Made by a program: the position numbers and the translations under genes. A stretch of 64,000 nucleotides of DNA, taken from positions 372,001 to 436,000 of the forward strand of contig CAJVGD010000010.1 in assembly GCA_910890315.1 (NCBI GenBank), in the 5' to 3' direction. This DNA is from Serendipita indica DSM 11827 (lineage: Eukaryota; Basidiomycota; Agaricomycetes; Sebacinales; Serendipitaceae). Positions 47,695 to 58,249 of this stretch are shown here, one piece after another; position 1 is the stretch's first letter; the number at the start of each line of letters is the position of its first letter. The notes under the pieces are model-generated. The model had not been told where the DNA came from and searched no databases. It saw only the letters and a program-made list of their open reading frames with translations.

Positions 47695-48524
47695 ATGCGC
47701 TCCTTCGTCCTGCTCCTTACAGCAAGTGCACTCACCCTGAGTGTGTTGGCCACTCCGCAATCACCTCATCCGCAGCGCCTCCCACTCCGCTGGGGGATTC
47801 TTGCGTATCCTACCTTTGTTGGACTGGATGCATTTGCGCCCATAGAAATACTAAACATCGTCAGGATGTTGACCCCCAACATGACGATAGCTATTATTGC
47901 CGAGACGATGGATCCTGTTCCTTCCCATGCCTTGACCGACATTGGTGTCCCTGGGACGTATCTACGCCCTACTCACACAATTTACGACAATATTCCTCTT
48001 GACGTGCTGCTCGTGCCTGGTGGTGGCCCTGAGAGTGCTGTACAGTTCAACAATACACGTCTCATCAACTATGTCAAGCGCACGTACCCTTCCCTTCAGC
48101 ATATCCTCTCCACGTGCACCGGTGCACAATTCTTGGCCAAGGCTGGCATTTTGGACGGTAAGAAGGCGACGACGTCGAAATTTAGCTGGAAGGATATAAT
48201 CAAGACCGGCCCAAGAGTAAAATGGGCATGTGTTTGCGTTTCGCCTGATTGTCGAGCTCATCCCTGTCTAGGTTCCTTGCGCTCGCTGGGTCAGGGACGG
48301 AAATATTTGGACCAGTTCTGGAGTCACTTCTGGTTTTGACTTGACCAATGCTTTTGTCGAACAAGGCATGCGCAATGTGACTCTTGCGAACCTTGCCACC
48401 AATATCATTGAGTACGAGACCCACGAGGATCCTTCTTGGGACCCTTTCTGCAAGGTTTGCGTCTCTTTTAATCTTTGCAAATCTGTCTCATCCTTGTCAG
48501 ATCTGGAATGTGACAGCCGCGTGA
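47695..48524 (+). CDS. Secreted DJ-1/PfpI-family protein, copy B
   Basis: Exons 47695-48225, 48272-48454 and 48501-48524 give 245 codons. Signal peptide MRSFVLLLTASALTLSVLA; the DJ-1/PfpI domain starts LRWGILAYPTFVGLDAFAPI. Nucleophile elbow STCTGAQFLAKAGILDGKKA with Cys. Compared with A and C it has PGGGPESA in place of PGGPGSRIA, one residue longer at the oxyanion turn, which could alter substrate use. The first intron starts with GC (GCATGT at 48226), as in copy A. It ends with IWNVTAA, like the -WN(V/A)T ends of its paralogues. Confidence 0.85.
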
Positions 48525-48591
48525 CACGAAATGGTTGACAGAGGTTATGTAATGTCTCTGTATCGCTATTTATGCCACAATCGTGCAAGTA

Positions 48592-49092
48592 TTATGATTT
48601 GATGACTTGATATCCTCTCCCAGCTTCCGTTAATGGTAACTGAGCCGCTCCAAATGCTTTCAAGGTCTCCTCGAGCTTGTCCGCGTCCGAACAGTCTACG
48701 ATCCGAGCGTTGTGTAGTTTATAAATTGCCTCTTTTGCCCATACACGACAGGAGAACATGGACTCTTTGGAGCCTTTTGGAATCGCCATGGGAATCCGCT
48801 CGAGGATCTCCCTCACATGAACGGTAGTTGTCTGACCATCCAACATGCCTTTCGAGTAGTTAGGAACCGACGATGTGAAAGAAACTCGGCTTACCCAGCT
48901 TATAGACTATGCAGCAGTTGATGGAATTGGTGATCGTTTCCTCCACTTCCTGAAACGCCCAAGGGCCGACCAAATTTGCTGCATGAAGCTTCAAAACCGA
49001 GTAGTTGTGATCCCAATGCAGAGCGCCCAATGAAACTTTTGATCGTGTCGCGCATAGAGAACAATGTAGATTGCGTTGGGTTCGACCTCCAT
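48592..49092 (-). pseudogene. Small uncharacterised basidiomycete-type gene with a frame break
   Basis: From the ATG at 49092 the protein reads MEVEPNAIYIVLYARHDQKF and HWALCIGITTTRF, then a TGA; two bases later the frame continues KLHAANLVGPWAFQEVEETI, an intron, MLDGQTTTVHVREILERIPM, FSCRVWAKEAIYKLHNARIV and a stop at 48592. I recognise the layout from small fungal proteins of unknown function whose late part has CRxWxKxAI followed by a conserved Cys; I cannot name the family with certainty. The shift near 48995 is not bridged by any intron of normal size. The gene is either newly broken or affected by a sequencing error. It is divergent from the coiled-coil gene by 94 bp. Confidence 0.5.
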
Positions 49093-49186
49093 AATAGACT
49101 AGTGGGTCGAAGGCAGCAAGTACCCTTTCGTGAGTCTGTATCAGGGTAAGACGACGGTCGTTTAGTCCGCTTCGCTAATAATTGGG

Positions 49187-51184
49187 ATGGGCGTCGTCGT
49201 TTTTGATAGCACCCCCAGCGAGAAAGTAGCAATTTATGCACAAGCTAAAGCTTTCTGTGACGGTGAATTTTTTTTGGTCAAGCGCGAGTCGTCCAAGGAC
49301 AATTGCCACATTGTTCCTGACCTTGTCATGGGCATTCTGGATCCATTCCAACGAATAGACGCTCTGATTGCGCAATACCAACCAGAGACCTCGAACATAC
49401 CCAATCACCTCACAAGCGCTGCCTTTGTCGACGCCGTCGCGAATGCGCCCAGCACCGACTTTATCCGCGCTGCCAATCCCTCGCAGGCAGCGGTCTATAA
49501 TGTAGACGTCAACCAAACGGCTCTCAATCGACCCAATGAACTCGAAAAGATGGAGATCAAGCGAAAAACGATTGGCGTGGCGACGCCACTGAAGAAAGGC
49601 GAAGGACGGAAACCACGTCGCTCGCGTGTTGCGGCTATATTTGACGACGAGAATGACCCAGAGGTTCCCTTGCGCGCAGCGCTAAAGCTCATCGATCTAT
49701 AGTATGTTCTCATCCCTCAATTGCCCGGATCTGATGGCATATCAGCCCTAATGCTGTCTCTTCAGACGTGAAAAATCAGATTCTGGAATGGATAGAAGAC
49801 GATAAAGCTCAGGCAGAGCGAATACGCTCACTGGCAAAGCCAAAGGTGGTCACCCATCCCTGAAACTTTGCGTTATACTGATTATTCTCCAGCAACATGC
49901 AGCTCTTGATAATGACGAAGCGGGTCGTCTCTCTCAAATTGAAGATGAAATACGACAACTCGAGGACCAGAATGTCAAACTTCGTCAAAAGGTACTCTTC
50001 AACAGTGTCTATATAGCCCACTCTTACATATGAAAGTTAAACGCTAGGATGCAGGCCGAAGCTGCGCGGCATTTTGATGCAGCCGACGACTCGATGATGA
50101 GCGAGTCTTCGCCCATAGTCCAGCGGACTATTGGCAGATCACGGCCTCTACGTCATCGCGACAAGTCTCCGGATGGAGACGAAACTGTGGATTTTAACAG
50201 GCTCAATCTAGTCGACAACTCGTTACTGATGGAGACGGACACGCCGGACATATCTCAACTGATGGCACAAACTCCAATGAAGCTTGATTCGTCTGGAAAC
50301 TGGGAGAAAAGGAAGGCCGCATCTTCATCTTCGTACGTCGACTTCTCAGGAGCGCGTACTCCACCGCGGACAGAAGAGGAGTATTCCAATGAGACTCCGC
50401 GCGCATATGGATATGACGACGACTATGGTGAAGAGGCTTATGACGAATCAGCAGAAGTCGAACCCGAGGATGCAGACGAAACTGTGCTACTGCAGGAGCC
50501 AGAGGATGACAACCATGTGCTGGGAGATAGTCCAATTAACGTGGAAGAGCCACTAACCAATGAATCGAGCGATGAAAAACGGAATGTGTCACTACAAAGT
50601 CCAGAACCTGTACCCCAAGCGACCATTCAACGTCCGACCACGGAGGACGATCTTGAGTCCGCTCAAGATGCATCAAAGATGCGTAGTTTCACCGTACGTA
50701 GACCCGAATCGCTACCATGATCTAACCGAAAGTACAGACGAAAATCTGGTCCATTGCAGGCGATGTCCTTGTTCCTGGCAATCAGTACGAGGCGAGCAAA
50801 GGTGATGGAACAGAACCGACACCGACCTTTAGAGAGACTAAGTAAGTGGTGCCTTCGAACAATCTCTAGTGAATAATCCACTTCCTTAGGCAGATGCTGC
50901 AGTCTATCTCAAAGTCACGGCCATCCTCGGTAACACCAGATGACGTTATTCGCATTCTAACAGCCTCATTGTTGTACTATCTCACCGGGAGAACAACAGA
51001 CGTTGTGGGCGACTCAGGAGATGCCTTTTCTTCCGGGACCAGTGAGGCAAAGGATCTACTTAACAAGGTGATCGATGAAAATGGATGGGATCGGACACTC
51101 TGTACCAAGGTCATCTTTATGTGGACGGGAAAACGGCTCCTCAAGAGTGAAGGTGGTAGAAAGATTCGCTGTATAGTGGATTAG
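49187..51184 (+). CDS. Coiled-coil protein of unknown function
   Basis: Starts MGVVVFDSTPSEKVAIYAQA at 49187; the exon runs to about 49700, then joins YPNAVSSDVKNQILEWIEDD, QHAALDNDEAGRLSQIEDEI and LNARMQAEAARHFDAADDSM with consistent introns, through a long acidic exon to about 50693, and ends TKIWSIAGDVLVPGNQYEAS, QMLQSISKSRPSSVTPDDVI to the stop at 51184. A coiled coil is likely near SQIEDEIRQLEDQNVKLRQK. A basic patch (KKGEGRKPRRSRVAA) precedes it. The middle is acidic and disordered. The last 90 residues are globular and helical (PDDVIRILTASLLYYLTGRT). I do not recognise a family; a nuclear structural protein is a guess from composition only. Confidence 0.55.
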
Positions 51185-51533
51185 CGTTCATTATCCATCC
51201 GTGCGGACTAATTCATCATAAATAATCGATTATAGACCCGGATGATGGCCCTCTACTCTGCTGCACAAGTAACTTCCGGGAGAAAGTGACGGCGGCCTCC
51301 TATCTTTGACTGAACTACGGTCACGCACGCAATCCCCGAAGTCTTCTAACCCAGGGTAGTGGTATTTCAATGAGCATTAGTCACCAGGACACCCTCCACA
51401 ATCGTATGCGGGGAGCTGTCAGTTTCCGAAGAATCGCCGTCGGCATGCTCGAGGCAACTCGCAAGTTTAAAAAGAACTAATTAGCATAGACAAGCTCTGT
51501 AAGCACTCTTTCCTGTCCATTTCCTTCCTTTAT
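51185..51533. promoter_or_regulatory. Intergenic region upstream of the MFS gene
   Basis: About 350 bp with no gene; it presumably carries the MFS promoter. Confidence 0.4.
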
Positions 51534-53053
51534 ATGAGCTCTACTTTGCTTGAACAGGGCCCTGACCGTGGAGACGACACCAGTCGAGAGAAGGATGTCA
51601 TAAAGGACGCAGTTAAGAGGAAATATAAGATCAATCTCGCCTCACTGTTCTGGTGCTTCTTCATGTATGGCATCAACGATGGTACACTGGGGCCTCTCAT
51701 ACCCGTCTACCAACGATATTACAAGGCAGGCCGAGTTACTCCATTTTCCGCTGTTCTGAACCGCATCTAGATTAGCTTTATCATTGTTTCGCTCATCTTC
51801 ATCTGCAATAGCGTCGTAAGTTCTACATTATCTATTCAGAAAAGACTGATTGTTCGGAGGGTTTCGTCCTGTGTTCTGTGCTCAATGTCTTTCTCTCTGG
51901 ACGCATCAACTTCTCCAAGGTGTGACAATTTCGCGTACATTATATATTAATTAACATCAAATGAAGTTGCTTGTGGTCTCTTCCATCCTACAAATCGCCT
52001 CATACGCCATCCTCTGCGCTGCGCCACCATTCCCGCTCGTATGGTACGTATCTCTTTCTTCCTGGTTACCTTTAGCCCACTAGGCCATAGCGTTGCGTAC
52101 TTTTTCGTCGGAGCCGGTCTTGCCCTTCTCAACGCACATGGAAATGGATTCATGTCGATGCTGAAGAACTCGTCCCAAATGGGGATGGCACATGCTATCT
52201 ACGGTAAGCCTTGATTATTGTATAGGGCGTGGATTATAATATACTATAGGTAGTGGCGCCTTGGTAGGTCCTCTAATCGCCACCCAATTCGCCCAATTTT
52301 CGGGACGAAAGTGGGCGTATCACTACTTTGTGCTACTAGGCGGTCTACTGGTCAGCTTTACATTGCTTGTGTTCGTCTTCCGCGGGAAAGAGTATGATGG
52401 TGAGGTGAAAGTCTCGTCACTTTCGTTGTCACTCAGGCTTGTTAGTGATATTGGGTGAGATGGGCTTAGTCCCGGCGACGTCCAGACAAGATACAGAAGC
52501 CAACTCTGTAACTAGCAGAGGACGTGAAGTTGCTGAGGAGAAATCTAGCGGCTTCGCTAAGATCATGAAGCAAGTAACCATGCACGTTATGGCCCTCTTC
52601 GTCTTTGTTTACGTCGGGGTCGAAGTCACGATTGGAGGTATGATTTAGCATCAGCGTGACGTTTTGACTAAGAGCCAGGCTGGATCGTGACGTTTATCAT
52701 CCGCGAGCGAGGAGGTGGGCCGTCCTCGGGATATGTGAGCTCTGGTTTCTTTGGAGGTGAGTGTGAGCGCGACTTTGCTATCCATGCTTATGGGTATAGG
52801 TCTCGCATTGGGCCGTGTCTTGCTATTATGGGTGAACCGAAAGATTGGGGAGCGTAACGTCGTGTTCTTGTACACTGTCATTGGCATCGGGTACGCCACC
52901 TTTACGCCACAAACTAGTCTCTTATTTCTTGCAGACTCGAATTCGTCGTCTGGTTTGTTCCCTCTCTAATTGGCGACGCGATTGCCGTCTCCTTTGTGGG
53001 ACTGGTCCTGGGGCCTATGTACCCTATTGTAATGTCTCAAGCGGGACATATTA
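51534..53053 (+). pseudogene. MFS transporter, 5' part (split by a transposon)
   Basis: Starts MSSTLLEQGPDRGDDTSREK. Exons give successive membrane helices: INLASLFWCFFMYGINDGTL, GPLIPVYQRYYK, ISFIIVSLIFICNSV, GFVLCSVLNVFLSGRINFSK, LLVVSSILQIASYAILCAAP, VAYFFVGAGLALLNAHGNGF, SGALVGPLIATQFAQFSG, YFVLLGGLLVSFTLLVFVFR, then a cytoplasmic loop, VMALFVFVYVGVEVTIGG, GLALGRVLLLWVNRKIGERN, WFVPSLIGDAIAVSFVGLVL and PMYPIVMSQAGHI. The family is the fungal MFS group near yeast Bsc6, of unknown substrate. The coding frame stops shortly after the insertion at 53054 and the last two helices lie beyond the element at 57.9 kb. The intron at 51726-51770 has a GC donor. Confidence 0.8.
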
Positions 53054-53131
53054 TGGCTGTTTCCGTTCAGGTTGGCGCGTTTTGAATTTTACATAGCCAC
53101 ATATGTTGAGCAGCCCCTATCTCCTCCCCAC
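53054..53131 (+). repeat. Left terminal inverted repeat
   Basis: The first 26 bp match the reverse complement of 57824-57849 without a mismatch. The next 50 or so match imperfectly; CTATGTTGAG near 57800 (reverse strand) corresponds to ATATGTTGAG here. Confidence 0.85.
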
Positions 53132-53372
53132 GTTGTCGTAGTGCAGCGATACTTAATACTGATATTTGTAAGATTTGAAGCTTTCTGTTTGGTGTACTTT
53201 AGCCGCAAAAATCAAATGTGGTAGAATGGCCCACTTTTGGACGTCCTCTATTGCTTGCCCACATTGCATTGACGTGAGAATCTTACTTGAAGAAAACAAC
53301 TGACAGTGTTATTAATCAGTCCATTAGCATAACTCACGTCGCCGTCATGTCATTCATATCTTGGACCGGACC

Positions 53373-54544
53373 ATGACGCGCGGACGGCCCATCTCAAATG
53401 ACCTTCGCCATGCGGTGGTCAAGATGCATCTTGAAAGGCTTGATACGAAGACTATTTCACGCTATCTGGGGATTAGAAGGCGCTCAGTCCAGCGTATCAT
53501 TGCAACAGTGCACTCTGATCAGAAAATCATCTCTAACGAGTCTCAACGTCGTGGCTCGCCTCGGAAAATGACAGATGATTGTATTCAGGTCTGTCTTCGC
53601 CCTAATACCCTGTCAGCAGCTCATAAAATCCAGTTTATTTTAGGACTTGTTCAGCAACGGCCGGACATGTACTTAGATGAAATACGAGCAGAATTGCTTG
53701 CTGGGATGGGTGTTTTGGTCTCTCTCAGTACTATTCATCGATCCTTACGCAAGGCTGGGCTTACAATGAAAGAGGCATGTCCAAGTCCTTGCCTTCGTAT
53801 TGGGACTTATGATTATAGGTTACCAAGGCAGCCCGAGAGCAAGATATAGACCGTCAAGCTGAATATTTCAATAGAATCTCACGCTAAAAACCCCATGAAC
53901 GAGTCTATGTTGATGAATCTCGCTTTGATCAGCGTACAAGCCAACGTACCCGTGCTTGGGCTTTCCGGGGACAGCGAGCACTTCAGAAGGTATTCTTCTT
54001 GAGAAGAAAAAGGTGAGCATTGTGCAATCTCTACTTCGCAGTCTAATTGTTCAGTTACTCTGTTCTACCAGCACTTTCCCTTTCGGGTGTTCTCCATGTC
54101 AAAGTCGTGGAGGATGCATTCAATATGGAAAGATTTAATCGGTTTATTGCAGAATTGCTCGAGAAGATGAACAAATATGATCCAGAGCACCATCCTCCAA
54201 ACTCTGTGATCATTCTCAACAATTGCCGGATTCACAAAGACCCAGAAATGATCCAGATGGTTCAGCAACGGTATGTATAGAGCATATAAAATAAAATTGT
54301 TCACTGATTCTGGTACAGCGGTATGCAAATTGAGTTCCTTCCACCATACTCGCCCGACCTGAATCCAATCGAATTATGCTTTGCAGGGATGAAAGCATGG
54401 ATTCGGCGACATATGGAGGAAGCTAAGGAATCATGGAATGACAATAATAACCCAAATCAGGCTCGCTGGCTACTGTATGAGATGACATTCTACCCAACTC
54501 CTTGGATGGCATATGCATGGTTTGCACGAGCAGGGATTGTGTAG
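53373..54544 (+). pseudogene. Tc1/mariner (DDE_3) transposase, inactivated
   Basis: MTRGRPISNDLRHAVVKMHL and TISRYLGIRRRSVQRIIATV form an N-terminal helix-turn-helix, followed by SLSTIHRSLRKAGLTMKE. The catalytic core has VYVDESRF (first Asp), VIILNNCRIHK (the second Asp position is Asn) and LPPYSPDLNPIE (Glu or Asp position). An in-frame TAA at 53885 follows FNRISR. Introns are needed near 53775-53818 (a GC donor), near 54013 and near 54275. The changed second catalytic residue plus the stop make this copy unlikely to be active by itself. It could still be mobilised in trans, since the ends are intact. Confidence 0.82.
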
Positions 54545-54572
54545 ATTCAGTTGATATATACAGAAAATGATG

Positions 54573-57500
54573 CTATATTGATACTACGTGTGTCTTGGAT
54601 CCAATTTTCTGATCAGTATCCTCACGGGCCCAGGCCTCAAGTCGTGCAGCAGTCCCCTTGGCAATGCCGCCAATACCAACAAGACCCTCTTTACCCAAGA
54701 GACAGATCTCTAATGTACTTTGTATATCTTCTGCTAAGAGCGGCTGCAAAAGTGCCTGATAGTTGGTGTTATCACCCTCAATACGCCCTCTGAGTGATGC
54801 CAGCCACTCGTTTATGGGAATATGCCTCTTCCCAGAGCCAATAGGTCTCCTGCGATTACTCTCAGATGGACCTAACTCGCCAGAAATAGGCACAGACTGA
54901 GAGCGGGCAAGGAATCGTTGAGGTGTTGGTGGACCAAGTGCTGTAAATGTGCGAGCAAAACGAGGTGTTTCGAATGAATTAGTGGCTGATGGAACAGGTT
55001 GAGATAGCTCAGCCTTTTTTGCAAGCATTTGGGAATAGCGGCGGGCAATTTGTCTGGCAAGGAGAGTATCAGGAGAGCGAACTGTAGCATTATTTGCAAG
55101 CTATAGAATTAAATATCAATTAAGGAGTAATACTCAATCAGTCAATACATACCACTTCATCAAGCCACATCTCAAACTCGGAATCAGTGATCTGGATGTG
55201 AAGATTGGCCTTGAGGTTTATTCCATAGGATGTTAAAGCTGCAGTATCACCTCCACAAGGGACCCAGCAGTATTTGCCACCATGCTGGTTGCATTGACGA
55301 GCCTGGGCAAGTTCCTTTGAGGCCGGCAAACGCGGCGCATTGATTATTTTACTCATATTCTCTATGTTCTTTTTGCGATCATGACTAGTACTCCCAGCCT
55401 AATTGTCATATTAGTTGTGAACGAGCTCAATATAGTACCAATTACACACCTTGAACCCTGCCTTGCTGCCGCTTTTTTTTTTTTTTTTTGTGTTAAGTAT
55501 TATTGTGCAGTGGCACCGCCAATATAGCACATTGTCTAACTGGAGCCCGCTTACTGGGTTACCCTCGGTTTCATTGGCGCGTGCATCTCCTTGTAGGCAG
55601 GCAGTTGTCGCTCTCCTCGCCGAGATCTCCCTCTGGGTGTGGCTCTGCTACGCTACTTTTGCTTGCTTTCGATCGCCTTGACTGTCTGTGAAGTTGGTTT
55701 GGTTTCGATACGCGTTGTCTCTCTGGTGAGTTGGTTACTCTCTTTCCCTTCCGTTTGTATCCTCCCGTCCCATCTTCAACCTCCCTCCTGATAAACTTCA
55801 ACGTCTCCTTGATTCCCTCCTTTGTCCCTAGTATCTCCGCTGGTTCTCTCGTCTTCTCACGCAATGCTCCTTCCCATTCGGCTCGCGCTGCATTGTACGC
55901 TGGGCAGATGTGGAGGAGATGAGTTATGTTTTCTGCATTTCCCTCTCCACAGTGTGGGCACCACGGTGCATCCGCTCTGTTGATGCGGTTCAGATGCTTG
56001 TTCAGTCCGATATGTCCTGTACGTAGCTGAATAAGTGCCGCTGCTTCTGCTCTCGTTAGCTCGTCTGTGATTTGGAGATATTTGTTGGATGGCATTGTCT
56101 CGTCGATGGGCCTGGTCCTGTCGTACCGTGCTGAAGATTTCCACTTGTCGTGTGCTGACTTCCTTGCTGCAAGTTTGAGTTCCTGTCTGAGTGCCGAGAT
56201 ATTCTGCGGGAGGGTGTCCTTCGTCCATGGTGGGAGTGTTGCTGCTGTGGATGATCCATCTGTGATGGCCTTCTTGGCCTCCTCGTCCGCTGCTTCGTTA
56301 CCCTCGATCCCTTCATGACCTGGGACCCACGTGAGAGTGATCTGAGTCGATCGATTGATCCTCGTCTCGTCATCGCTCGCCTCTACGAGTTCTTGTCTAC
56401 GCTTTTGATCGTTGTGCAGTTCGTCTATTGCTCTGTGGATCTTGTGGATGATGTGTTGGCCGGCTTTGGCACTGACGTTCTCCATTCCTTGTATTGCTGC
56501 CTGGGTGTTGCTGCCGCTTGCTTCTCTGATCCGGACGGACCACTCATTTGGTGTCCCATTTTTTCGATTTAGCTGGTACTGTCGATATTTGCGAGCCCAG
56601 GTAATGATATGCTCCCAATCTCTCTGCGAGTTGAAGTCCCTGAATGCTGACTGGTTGCGATCCTTCTCAATTTTGTACTGTAGTGGGCGTAAATCACGAG
56701 CTTCAATGCCTATGGCAAGTCCAAGTGCTCGTTTGACAGCAACATAGTCATCCGTGCTCTCGACTGCGACCAACACCTCGCGGCGTTGAAAAACAAACCA
56801 GATAGTGACTTCAAAAGCTAAATCTCATCTTGTTAGTGTAGCTAACACTCTTAAATCAAACGCACCAGTGCTATTTGCCAGGTTTAGCTGGTCAGTTGTG
56901 TTCTTTTTCAGCTTATGGCGACCTGTTCTCTGTTGAAAAACGAACTCTTCTATCCCACTCGACGTGTCTGATAAGGAAGGTGACTGGAACCATGCATGGT
57001 CCATAGCTGTCTCCCCTTCTTCGCTTGCAGTCTCATACAGGTCAGGATGGTTATCAGAGTTTTCATCCTTTTCATCTATGTCATCTTCTAGTGATTCTAC
57101 GCTTGTCTTGTACACCTTGGGCTGCACATGGATCCCACCTTTCGAGGCAGGTATGCCCTTGGAAGTCAGACAATCACTATGTTCTTGCTCTCTGACCGAT
57201 GGGAGCTGATGATTCCTTTGGAGAATGACTGCAGGTACAGTGCAAACTTCATGGTGAGCATTCTCCTGTATCTTCATGACGTCTGACTCACCAGGCACTT
57301 CTCTTATAGGTTTATTGAAACTCTTCAAAGGATCAATATTGATCTTTTGACGAGATGACCGAGTTTAACGAGGTGTCTGCGTGATCTGAAGCACCTGCGC
57401 CAACAGGCCTCGCTTGGAGAGTACAGTAGCAGAAGATGCGACCATATTTGATGCTTTTACGGTGTTTCGAGCCTTCTTTGGGGCATTGAGGGCAGACTGA

Positions 57501-57581
57501 TAGTACTAACAGCGTCCAAGAGTCGAAATTTTTGGAACGACGTCGAACCTTCCCACATCCAGTAAACCACAAACCTGTCAT
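54573..57581 (-). CDS. Second gene of the mariner element, unknown function, split by a LINE
   Basis: Exons 57581-57405, 57344-56867, 56817 into the LINE, out at 55462-55450, then 55398-55153 and 55100-54573. Leaving out the LINE and one copy of its target duplication gives exactly 584 codons with no stop until the end, all introns GT-AG. The first exon has MTGLWFTGCGKVRRR with CPQCPKEG and YGRIFCYC, a Cys cluster. A hydrophilic acidic part follows, then AFEVTIWFVFQRREVLVAVE and RDLRPLQYKIEKDRNQSAFR. Near the C-terminus is a Cys/His motif (CNQHGGKYCWVPCGG, then HIQITDSEFEMWLDEV), and last a helical segment (PINEWLASLRGR, LLQPLLAEDIQSTLEICLLG). No known enzyme is seen. Its stop lies 28 bp from the transposase stop, convergent. 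A DNA-binding accessory protein of the element, or a captured host gene, are the options. Confidence 0.7.
55473..56507 (-). mobile_element. 5'-truncated LINE (non-LTR retrotransposon) inside the mariner element
   Basis: Runs on the minus strand and ends in a 17-A tail (T run at 55473-55489 on the plus strand). It is flanked by TTGCTGCCGC at 55463-55472 and 56508-56517, a 10-bp target duplication. Inside, the coding part shows an RNase H segment (QAAIQGMENVSAKAGQHIIH, TWVPGHEGIEGNEAADEEAK) and a Cys-His knuckle (CPHCGEGNAENITHLLHICP), as in the C-terminal end of I/Tad1-like LINE ORF2. The reverse transcriptase part is missing, as usual for a truncated insertion. Confidence 0.85.
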
Positions 57582-57771
57582 TCCACATAAGCATACAGTT
57601 ATTTACTTCCAATATCATATACTAAACACTACTGCCAAACACAAGGGAATACTCTAGGACGTGACCAAATGTGACAATCATCCCACGTTTGAAATGCAGG
57701 CCTAAAGTGCTCACAAAAGGTAGACCCAGATCAAGTGATTCTAATGATATAATATTATTTGCCCTCTGATA

Positions 57772-57849
57772 ATGTGGGGAAGAGCTACAGGCCACTCAAC
57801 ATAGGTGGCAGTGTAAATTGACTCGCGCCAACCTGAACGGAAACAGCCA
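57772..57849 (-). repeat. Right terminal inverted repeat
   Basis: Outer 26 bp identical (inverted) to the left end; the inner part matches imperfectly. Flanked by TA at 57850-57851. Confidence 0.85.
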
Positions 57850-58146
57850 TATCCCACAGCACGTACGCCAGCAACTTGGATCAATGTACCTGCGCTAACT
57901 TTCGCTCAGCTGCTGACTGGGTCTATTGGATGGATAAGTGGTTTCGGTGGCACAGGAGGTGCCGTCGTTCCCTTTATGACTGGTGCATTGGCCAACCGGT
58001 TCGGAATTCGCTCATTGCAACCACTGTAAGCTTGTTTGCTCCAGACGCACGGGGTCAAGCTGACAGCCGGCAGTATTGTTGCCATGATGGCTGTAATGGG
58101 AGGCTTATGGTTCATAGTCCCAGCCCCTTCGAGACGCCAAGTATGA
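57850..58146 (+). pseudogene. MFS transporter, 3' part
   Basis: After the TA at 57850 the gene resumes: IPQH, a 46-bp intron, LLTGSIGWISGFGGTGGAVV, PFMTGALANRFGIRSLQPL, an intron, and SIVAMMAVMGGLWFIVPAP, ending with a TGA at 58146. These are the last two helices of the transporter whose first part lies at 51.5-53.05 kb. A clean rejoining across the element (CAT ATT ATC CCA) is visible, so the host gene was intact before insertion. Confidence 0.82.
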
Positions 58147-58249
58147 TTCGTGTGAGGATACATGGCAATATGGTCCCCTTTTTCGAGTAGACCAGGAAAT
58201 CAAAATGCTTCTTATTACTCATATTTATGAGTGCAGTCGACATTACGCC

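Larger units (their letters stand above)
53054..57849 (+). mobile_element. Tc1/mariner-type DNA transposon, 4796 bp, two genes, in an MFS gene
   Basis: The two ends are a perfect 26-bp inverted repeat (53054-53079 and 57824-57849; it starts TGGCTGTTTCCG), extended imperfectly to about 78 bp. TA flanks each side (53052-53053 and 57850-57851), the target duplication of this superfamily. The left half holds the transposase (plus strand), the right half a convergent gene (minus strand) with a nested LINE. The perfect 26-bp ends suggest recent insertion. At nearly 5 kb it is long for the group, even without the 1-kb LINE. Confidence 0.88.

Noticed and set aside
36296-51452. Shared 16-mer CCGTCGGCATGCTCGA at 36296 and 51437
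   Set aside because: In a 64-kb window about one shared 16-mer is expected by chance, and the flanks do not align.
55571-56776. A single 401-codon LINE ORF
   Set aside because: The frame is chimeric. Its first 90 or so residues belong to the second gene of the mariner element; the LINE begins at the target duplication at 56508-56517.
51534-58146. The MFS gene as cargo of the transposon
   Set aside because: The inverted repeats and TA duplications lie inside the transporter gene, so the gene is the target and not the cargo.
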